This document shows, piece by piece, positions 6,785 through 11,275 of a stretch of 11,275 bases of DNA. A model generated the notes under the pieces. The model was not told the DNA's origin and made no database searches. It was given only the letters and a program-made list of their open reading frames with translations. The position numbers were made by a program, and so were the translations under genes. Source of the stretch: an uncultured Clostridia bacterium (GTDB lineage Bacteria > Bacillota > Clostridia > UBA1381 > UMGS1253); assembly GCA_934456295.1 (NCBI GenBank), contig CAKSHB010000045.1, positions 1 to 11,275 on the forward strand, written 5' to 3'. Numbering within the stretch: the stretch's first letter is position 1; each line of letters begins with the position of its first letter.

Positions 6785-6802
6785 AAAATATGAGGTGGAT
6801 TG

Positions 6803-7072
6803 ATGAGCATATGTATTGACTGTAAAAAAGGGGCAGATGAGTGTTCATGGCTCTTCAAACTCAGACCTGTGAAGGGCTGGGAGGCAAAAAAGGTAAAATG
6901 TACGGATTTTGTAACGTATGATGTGAAAAGCTGTCCGAATTTTGAAGAAAACAGAAAAATGAAACGTGTGCGCCGTACGCGCAGAGAGATTGAGGAGGAC
7001 AGAGCACTTGAGTGCAAGAGGGCAAAATCTGAGAACAAAAGCAAAAGTGAAAACAAGAAAGCAGGGGGGTGA
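6803..7072 (+). CDS. Small Cys-rich phage protein, first gene of the rightward operon
   Basis: An 89-residue protein from ATG 6803, preceded by GAGGTG with 5 nt spacing; an in-frame TTG one codon earlier is the less likely start. The N-terminal half has cysteines at 4, 7, 14, 33 and 44 (CIDCKKG..EC, KVKC, KSCPNF) and a PVKGWEAKK segment, which suggests a small metal-binding knuckle. The C-terminal half from about 50 is Lys/Arg/Glu-rich and probably helical or disordered (KMKRVRRTRREIEED, KSENKSKSENKK). Similar short proteins with C..C and P-V-(K/E)-G-W occur in phages of Firmicutes, in my recollection, without known function. A nucleic-acid or regulatory role is possible but not shown. It lies just after the operator region and 6 nt before the next gene. 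Confidence 0.75.
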   Translation: MSICIDCKKGADECSWLFKLRPVKGWEAKKVKCTDFVTYDVKSCPNFEENRKMKRVRRTRREIEEDRALECKRAKSENKSKSENKKAGG

Positions 7073-7078
7073 TTTCGG

Positions 7079-7279
7079 TTGGAAATAGACTACAGGGTGG
7101 ATAACTGTTTGAGATACGGTTACCCGTATGAAATAAGGAAACATGGGGCACGCAGAAGATGCAGCGTATGCGGCAGCGCAATATATGAAGGCGAGGATTT
7201 TTACGACTTTTTTGGAGATATTGTGTGCAGTGGCTGTGAATTTGATTACACACTGAAAAATTTTCATCGGTACTTATAA
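7079..7279 (+). CDS. Small zinc-ribbon-like protein
   Basis: A 66-residue protein starting at TTG 7079. Its ribosome binding site GGGGTGAT overlaps the stop of the previous gene, leaving a 6-nt gap. Four cysteines form CX2C-X18-CX2C (C28, C31, C50, C53, in RRCSVCGSAIYEG and DIVCSGCEF), a typical zinc-ribbon arrangement. The spacer is rich in aromatic and acidic residues (YEGEDFYDFFGD). There is no other Met in the frame, so TTG is the only good start. Zinc ribbons of this size bind nucleic acid or protein; the partner is unknown. It is the second small Cys-rich gene between the promoter and the terminase genes. It could be wrongly called if the TTG is not used, but the Cys pattern argues for a real gene. 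Confidence 0.7.
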   Translation: MEIDYRVDNCLRYGYPYEIRKHGARRRCSVCGSAIYEGEDFYDFFGDIVCSGCEFDYTLKNFHRYL

Positions 7280-7379
7280 TGAGCCGGCGGTCGTTTGCGG
7301 GCGGAAAGGTTTTATTTTTTTTCGCCGTATTTAAGACATTATGTAAACTAACAAGAAGATGAAACGGAGATGTTGCAGT

Positions 7380-7796
7380 ATGAATGGGAAAACGGAAAAT
7401 ATGAAAACGAAAAAGGAAAGCGCGGCAAAAACAAATGCGGACGAGAACGCAAAAAGCTGCGGCGGCAGAGCAGACGCGGAGAGAATGTTTGCAAAAAAGG
7501 GAAGGGAGATAGTGCGCAGCGGTATGGCGCTGATACTGAACCGATTAAGATTTGCAAAGAGGTGTGATGCGGAAATATGCAGGGCGATAAACTGCATAGA
7601 GGAGGACGAGGAGCTTAAAGCGTCACAGAAAAAAATGCTCACGGACGCTCTGAAAAATGCGGCGGTTATGAATACGGGCGAGGTGTTGTCGCTTGTTACG
7701 GAGATTTTGGGCAGGCTTGGTGCGTCGCCTGACAGTCAGGGCGGCAATGAGGTCATTGTTACTCTTGATGAAAGAGTGGAAAAATGGGCGCAGTGA
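7380..7796 (+). CDS. Probable phage terminase small subunit (TerS-like)
   Basis: 138 residues from ATG 7380, where GGAG lies 10 nt upstream; the frame opens at ATG 7359, which has a poorer site. Residues 1-35 are Lys/Asn/Ala-rich and look disordered. The rest is mostly helical: REIVRSGMALILNRLRFAKRC, an acidic EEDEELKAS turn, KKMLTDALKN, then GEVLSLVTEILGRLGAS, ending in VTLDERVEKWAQ. This order resembles, from memory, the oligomerisation half of small terminases in clostridial phages. The assignment rests mainly on position, since the stop overlaps the large terminase gene by 13 nt. The usual N-terminal DNA-binding helix-turn-helix is not evident. TerS recognises phage DNA and recruits the large subunit. 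It could instead be an unrelated small pre-terminase protein. Confidence 0.5.
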   Translation: MNGKTENMKTKKESAAKTNADENAKSCGGRADAERMFAKKGREIVRSGMALILNRLRFAKRCDAEICRAINCIEEDEELKASQKKMLTDALKNAAVMNTGEVLSLVTEILGRLGASPDSQGGNEVIVTLDERVEKWAQ

Positions 7797-9139
7797 CAAA
7801 CGAAAAAGGGAAAAGACGCGTAAAGCTCGGCAGACCGCAGCCGAAGCAGGAGGAGTTTTTTTGCGCAAAGGAGCGTTATGTGGCATACGGCGGCGCGAGG
7901 GGCGGCGGCAAAAGCTGGGCGGCACGCACGAAAGCCGTCATGCTTGCGCTGGCTCATGGGGGCATACAGATTTTATTTTTGCGCAGAACGCTTGCGGCGC
8001 TCCGTGAAAACCATACCCATCAGCTTAGAAAAATGCTCAAAGGCGTTGCAAAATACAATGCGGCGCTCCGTGAGTTTGCGTTTGAGAATGGCAGCCGTAT
8101 TGTTTTGGGCTATTGTGCCGCCGAAGATGATGTTTTGCAGTATCAGGGGCAAGGCTATGACGTGATTTTTATGGAGGAGGCAACGCAGTTTACCGAATTT
8201 CAGTATAATGCGCTCACAGAGACAAACCGTTCGAGCGGAATGTGCAAAACCGATTTTATGCCGCGCATGTATTTTACATGTAACCCGGGCGGAGTGGGGC
8301 ATGTATGGGTGAAGAGGCTGTTTATCGACAGAAACTACCGGCGAAGTGAGCAGGCGTCCGATTACCGCTTTATAAAGTCGCTCGTGTATGACAATGAATA
8401 CCTTATGAAACATTCGCCCGACTATGTAAAAACGCTTGAAAATCTTCCCGAGACACGCCGGAGGGCGATGCTTGAGGGTGACTGGGACATATTTGAAGGA
8501 CAGTATTTCGATGAATTTAACCGCGGAATACATGTTGTAAAACCGTTTGAAATTCCGAAGGACTGGCGGCGGTATATTTCGATTGACTACGGGCTTGATA
8601 TGCTGGCGTGTCTGTGGATTGCGCTCGACTTTAGCGGCAAAGCGTACGTATATAAAGAGCTTTATGAAAGCGGACTTATTATTTCCGACGCGGCAAAGCG
8701 TATTCATGAGGTGAACGGCGGCGATGAAATATCTATGCGTTTCGCTCCGCCGGATATGTGGAACAGGCGTCAGGAAACGGGCAAAAGCGCAGCCGATATA
8801 TTTTTGGAAAACGGACTTTATTTCTACAAATCGAACAATAACCGCGTGCAGGGTTGGTATGACCTGAAAGAATGGCTGAAGCCGTACGATGACGAGCAGG
8901 GCATAAAAACCGCACGATTGGTTATGTTTGAAAACTGCACAAATCTGATACGCACGCTGCCGGCATTACAGTATGATGAAAAAAATCCGAACGATGTTTC
9001 GGGCGAACCGCATGAGCTGACGCATGCGCCCGACGCACTCAGGGGATTTGTCAGTTCACCGGCGGCTTCATTGGGAAGCAAAAATGAGGTATATGACAGC
9101 CGAGACGGATATGAGAGCTTTTTGCACTACGGTATGTGA
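7784..9139 (+). CDS. terL: Phage terminase large subunit (TerL)
   Basis: A 451-residue two-domain packaging motor. The ATPase domain has Walker A GGARGGGKS (36-44), Walker B VIFMEE (127-132) with the catalytic Glu, and the coupling motif TCNPGG (165-170). The linker LEGDWDIFEGQYFDEF (230-245) leads to an RNase H-like nuclease with a first Asp in SIDYG (D268) and a last Asp in ELTHAPDALR (D417). The middle acidic residue was not placed with confidence, though D324 in APPDMW is a candidate. TerL pumps DNA into proheads using ATP and cuts the concatemer. All the key motifs seen are intact. It overlaps the upstream gene by 13 nt, which fits coupled translation, and is followed by the small membrane protein and portal genes in the usual head-module order. 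Confidence 0.96.
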   Translation: MGAVTNEKGKRRVKLGRPQPKQEEFFCAKERYVAYGGARGGGKSWAARTKAVMLALAHGGIQILFLRRTLAALRENHTHQLRKMLKGVAKYNAALREFAFENGSRIVLGYCAAEDDVLQYQGQGYDVIFMEEATQFTEFQYNALTETNRSSGMCKTDFMPRMYFTCNPGGVGHVWVKRLFIDRNYRRSEQASDYRFIKSLVYDNEYLMKHSPDYVKTLENLPETRRRAMLEGDWDIFEGQYFDEFNRGIHVVKPFEIPKDWRRYISIDYGLDMLACLWIALDFSGKAYVYKELYESGLIISDAAKRIHEVNGGDEISMRFAPPDMWNRRQETGKSAADIFLENGLYFYKSNNNRVQGWYDLKEWLKPYDDEQGIKTARLVMFENCTNLIRTLPALQYDEKNPNDVSGEPHELTHAPDALRGFVSSPAASLGSKNEVYDSRDGYESFLHYGM

Positions 9140-9230
9140 GCTTAGGCTTATGCTTTGCAGTGTGTGAGTTTAAATTCAAAGAAGTTTAGAACAAAAATGA
9201 AAAATCAAAAATGCGAAGGGAGGTGATTTT

Positions 9231-9446
9231 ATGACTTGCGCTGTATTTGCCCTTGCCGGCGTTATAATCGGTGCGGCTGTGGCGCTGTATTCATGCGGCA
9301 GAATTGTGCCGAAAATGCGCTGTGAAAAACGACGCACACAGGAAAGTGTGAGCGCAAACGCCGAAAACGGAGGCGACAAACAGATTATGAAGCAATGGCA
9401 GAATTTGCTGAGCTATGGCACACAGAATAATGCAAATGCACAGTGA
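9231..9446 (+). CDS. Small single-pass membrane protein between terL and portal
   Basis: 71 residues. The start is firm: ATG 9231 follows GGGAGGTGAT at 3-4 nt spacing, the strongest ribosome binding site in the window. Residues 4-21 (AVFALAGVIIGAAVALYS) form one transmembrane helix, followed by a positive stretch (PKMRCEKRRTQ) and a polar tail ending in IMKQWQNLLSYGTQ. By the positive-inside rule the tail is cytoplasmic. Short membrane proteins in this position are, to my recollection, common in clostridial prophages, but no function is established. It is too short to call a holin, and lysis genes are usually further downstream. The 91 bp between terL and this gene hold no other feature that I can support. 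Confidence 0.75.
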   Translation: MTCAVFALAGVIIGAAVALYSCGRIVPKMRCEKRRTQESVSANAENGGDKQIMKQWQNLLSYGTQNNANAQ

Positions 9447-9468
9447 GGAAAATTTTGTGAGGTGAAAT

Positions 9469-11010
9469 GTGGTGGAAAAACGAAAAAAACTTGAGCCGTC
9501 GGATATTTACGGCGAATATCAGAGCGGCGTGACGTATAATCAGAGCATTGATTTATACGAGAAGGTGCGCAAAAACGAAAACTTCTTTATAGGAAATCAG
9601 TGGGAGGGAGTTGACGCACCCGATTTGGACAAGCCTGTGTTCAACATATTAAAACGTGTGTGCAATATGTTTATTTCGCAGATTGTTTCGGACGATATTA
9701 CGGCGAGTGCGAGCACTTTTACTGCAAAGTCGGAAAGCGAGAATGCAATGCGCATACTCGGCTCCGAGCTTGGGCGCGCGATTGAGTACAGCTGCGCAAA
9801 GCAGAAAAACCGCCGTGTGCTGCGCAATGCATGTGTAGACGGTGACGGCTGCATGTATGCATATTTTAATCCGTCCGCAAAAACGGGGCAGGCGGCAAAC
9901 GGACTTATCGGGGCAGAGGTTATCGATAACACGAACGTGATTTTTGCAAACACGGCTTCGCCCGATGTGCAAAGCCAGAAATACATTATTCTGGCGCTCC
10001 GCAAAAAGCTTGATGAGGTTATAAGTGAGGCGGAGAGCAACGGAATAAGAAAGGACGAAATTGCACGCATAAAATCTGACAGCGAAAGCGAAATTGATGA
10101 TGAGCGCGAGGACTGTGTTACTGTGCTGATACGTTTCTGGAAGCAGGACGGCAATGTGTTCTGTTCAAAATCGACAAAGGATACGTTTATAAAAAAGCCG
10201 TTTGACACGGGGCTTAGGCTGTATCCTGTGGCATTTATGAACTGGGAAAGCGTTAAAAACAGTTTTCACGGACAGGCTGCCGTGACGGAGCTTTTGCCAA
10301 ATCAGATTTTTATAAACAAATGCTATGCTATGGGTATGGACTATGTTAAAAAAATGGCATTTCCGAAGCTTATATATGACAAAAACCGCTTTCCGAACGG
10401 CTTCAGCAATAAAATCGGCGAGGCTGTAAAGATTGAGGGAGGCGTAAATGACGCTGTTGCGACTGCATTTAAAATGCCCGATATGAGCGGCTCGGTTATG
10501 GAGCTTGTTGAAAAGACCATGATGTACACAAAGGAATACATGGGCGCCTCCGACGCAACTCTTGGCAACATAAAGCCCGACAATGCCGCCGCAATTATCG
10601 CGGTACAGAAGGCAAGCAGTGCGCCGCTTGAGCTGATTAAACAGACGTTTTATCAGTTTGTTGAAGATTATATACGTATTTTTGCCGATATTATGCGCGC
10701 ATATTACGGAGTGCGTGAGGTTGACGGCGCTGACGGAAAAACAGAGATGTTTGATTTTTCGACGCTTGGCAATTATGACATGAATTTAGAGGTAAATATC
10801 GGTGCGAGCGCTTACTGGTCGGAGGTTATGCAGGTGCAGACTGCGGACAATCTGTTTGCAAACGGCATTATAAAAGACGCAGAGCTGTATCTCGAATCAA
10901 TTCCCGACGCTTATATTAAAAATAAGCAGAAAATTATACAGGCGGTGCGCGAAGAGACAAAAAACAATTTCGAAGCAAACGGTATGCAAAATCAGCCTGC
11001 GGCAAGGTAG
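9469..11010 (+). CDS. Phage portal protein
   Basis: A 513-residue protein placed directly after the terminase genes. The N-terminal region shows the usual portal opening: a helix with YNQSIDLYEKVRKNENFFIGNQW (22-44), then PVFNILKRVCNMFISQIVSDD. This is followed by mixed alpha/beta stretches with MNWESVKNSFHG and a long helix-rich C-terminal half (MELVEKTMMYTKEYMGAS, AAIIAVQKASSAPLELIKQTFYQ). These resemble the P22-type portal family by pattern only. Twelve portal subunits form the ring through which TerL packs DNA and to which scaffold and tail attach. The start is GTG; 9469 and 9472 are both GTG, with GAGGTGA 3 or 6 nt upstream, so either may be used. There are no internal stops or frame breaks. 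Confidence 0.9.
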   Translation: MVEKRKKLEPSDIYGEYQSGVTYNQSIDLYEKVRKNENFFIGNQWEGVDAPDLDKPVFNILKRVCNMFISQIVSDDITASASTFTAKSESENAMRILGSELGRAIEYSCAKQKNRRVLRNACVDGDGCMYAYFNPSAKTGQAANGLIGAEVIDNTNVIFANTASPDVQSQKYIILALRKKLDEVISEAESNGIRKDEIARIKSDSESEIDDEREDCVTVLIRFWKQDGNVFCSKSTKDTFIKKPFDTGLRLYPVAFMNWESVKNSFHGQAAVTELLPNQIFINKCYAMGMDYVKKMAFPKLIYDKNRFPNGFSNKIGEAVKIEGGVNDAVATAFKMPDMSGSVMELVEKTMMYTKEYMGASDATLGNIKPDNAAAIIAVQKASSAPLELIKQTFYQFVEDYIRIFADIMRAYYGVREVDGADGKTEMFDFSTLGNYDMNLEVNIGASAYWSEVMQVQTADNLFANGIIKDAELYLESIPDAYIKNKQKIIQAVREETKNNFEANGMQNQPAAR

Positions 11011-11057
11011 ATATGTTATTGCGGGCTAAGTTTATTATTAATTAAAGGGGTGTTAAC

Positions 11058-11275
11058 ATGTTTGAGAAAACCAATCAGACAGATACATATTCAAAAAAAG
11101 CGGACAAATACGGCGAAATTCTCGATGAAATCATGAGTAAGCCTAACACAGACGGCGAAAATGACGGCGGGGATTTTGATGAGGCGGTATCGGGGGAAAA
11201 CCAATCGCCCGATATGACCGATGACGGACGCTACAAAGTGATTTACAACGGCAGGGAGGTATATCTGACTCTTGA
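11058..11275 (+). CDS. N-terminal part of a probable capsid scaffold protein (3' end outside window)
   Basis: The reading frame is open from ATG 11058 to the window end, giving 72 codons. AAAGGGGTG stands 6-7 nt upstream and the portal stop is 47 nt earlier. The visible part is very acidic and low in complexity (MSKPNTDGENDGGDFDEAV), then reaches RYKVIYNGREVYLTL. That KV.YNG.E(V)..TL element is, from memory, a common feature of phage scaffold or prohead assembly proteins just ahead of the major capsid gene. The position after the portal fits that role, but a head-fibre or other minor protein cannot be excluded from this fragment. Confidence 0.6.
   Translation, partial: MFEKTNQTDTYSKKADKYGEILDEIMSKPNTDGENDGGDFDEAVSGENQSPDMTDDGRYKVIYNGREVYLTL

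Noticed and set aside
6845..7267. Two long minus-strand frames opposite the small Cys-rich genes.
   Set aside because: They lack ribosome binding sites, are rich in residues typical of antisense frames and oppose a consensus promoter's transcript.
7280..7379. Possible terminator or second promoter in the 100 bp between the zinc-ribbon gene and the TerS-like gene (T-run near 7312-7322).
   Set aside because: The GC-rich stretch before the T-run does not form a convincing stem, and no paired -35/-10 at good spacing was found.
6605..7551. 13-bp direct repeat AACCGATTAAGAT at 6605-6617 and 7539-7551, considered as an attachment site pair.
   Set aside because: About one chance 13-mer repeat is expected in a window this long, one copy is inside coding sequence, and no integrase is nearby.
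7973..8707. 244-codon minus-strand frame opposite terL.
   Set aside because: The plus strand encodes an intact TerL with all its motifs; the antisense frame shows no domain.
9211..9216. ATGCGA half-site before the small membrane protein gene, considered as a fourth operator.
   Set aside because: There is no second arm and no promoter; a 6-mer is expected several times by chance.

Overview
The window looks like chromosomal DNA of a Clostridia-type Bacillota. The reasons are S-layer-homology (SLH) surface proteins, GGAGG/GAGGTGA ribosome binding sites, frequent TTG starts, sigma-A promoters with extended -10 elements, and a YqhQ/DUF1385-PrmC gene pair. The family or genus cannot be fixed from the sequence alone. 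There are no tRNA or rRNA genes, no CRISPR array and no insertion sequence.

Left part (1-5864), host genes. The 3' end of an exported SLH protein (+) meets a convergent two-gene unit (-): an SLH-anchored M15 (VanY-like) peptidase followed by a GNAT acetyltransferase. A strong two-way terminator separates them. The peptidase promoter lies back to back with a promoter driving yqhQ (DUF1385) and prmC (+), which overlap by 7 nt and end at a terminator. A leftward TIM-barrel sugar phosphate isomerase/epimerase-like gene follows. For the M15 peptidase and YqhQ, the ribosome binding site and promoter positions argue for TTG starts inside the longest open frames.

Right part (5962-11275), prophage-derived. 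A leftward LexA/CI-type repressor (XRE helix-turn-helix plus S24 peptidase) faces a rightward operon: two small Cys-rich proteins, a probable small terminase, the large terminase, a small membrane protein, the portal protein and the start of a probable scaffold gene. The 229-bp region between repressor and operon is a readable genetic switch. It has a consensus TTGACA-17-TATAAT rightward promoter, a leftward extended -10 promoter for the repressor, and three copies or partial copies of the dyad TCGCAT-NN-ATGCGA. One lies over the repressor -35, one in the spacer of the rightward promoter and one just before the first gene's ribosome binding site. Their centres are 42 and 95 bp apart, close to whole helical turns.

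The most interesting point is the compactness. A self-cleaving-type repressor appears to control the packaging and head genes directly. No integrase, excisionase or replication gene lies between them or on the host side of the repressor. This may be the left edge of a prophage whose recombination genes lie beyond the right end of the window, or a PBSX-like, gene-transfer-agent-like or otherwise domesticated element. The window cannot decide between these.
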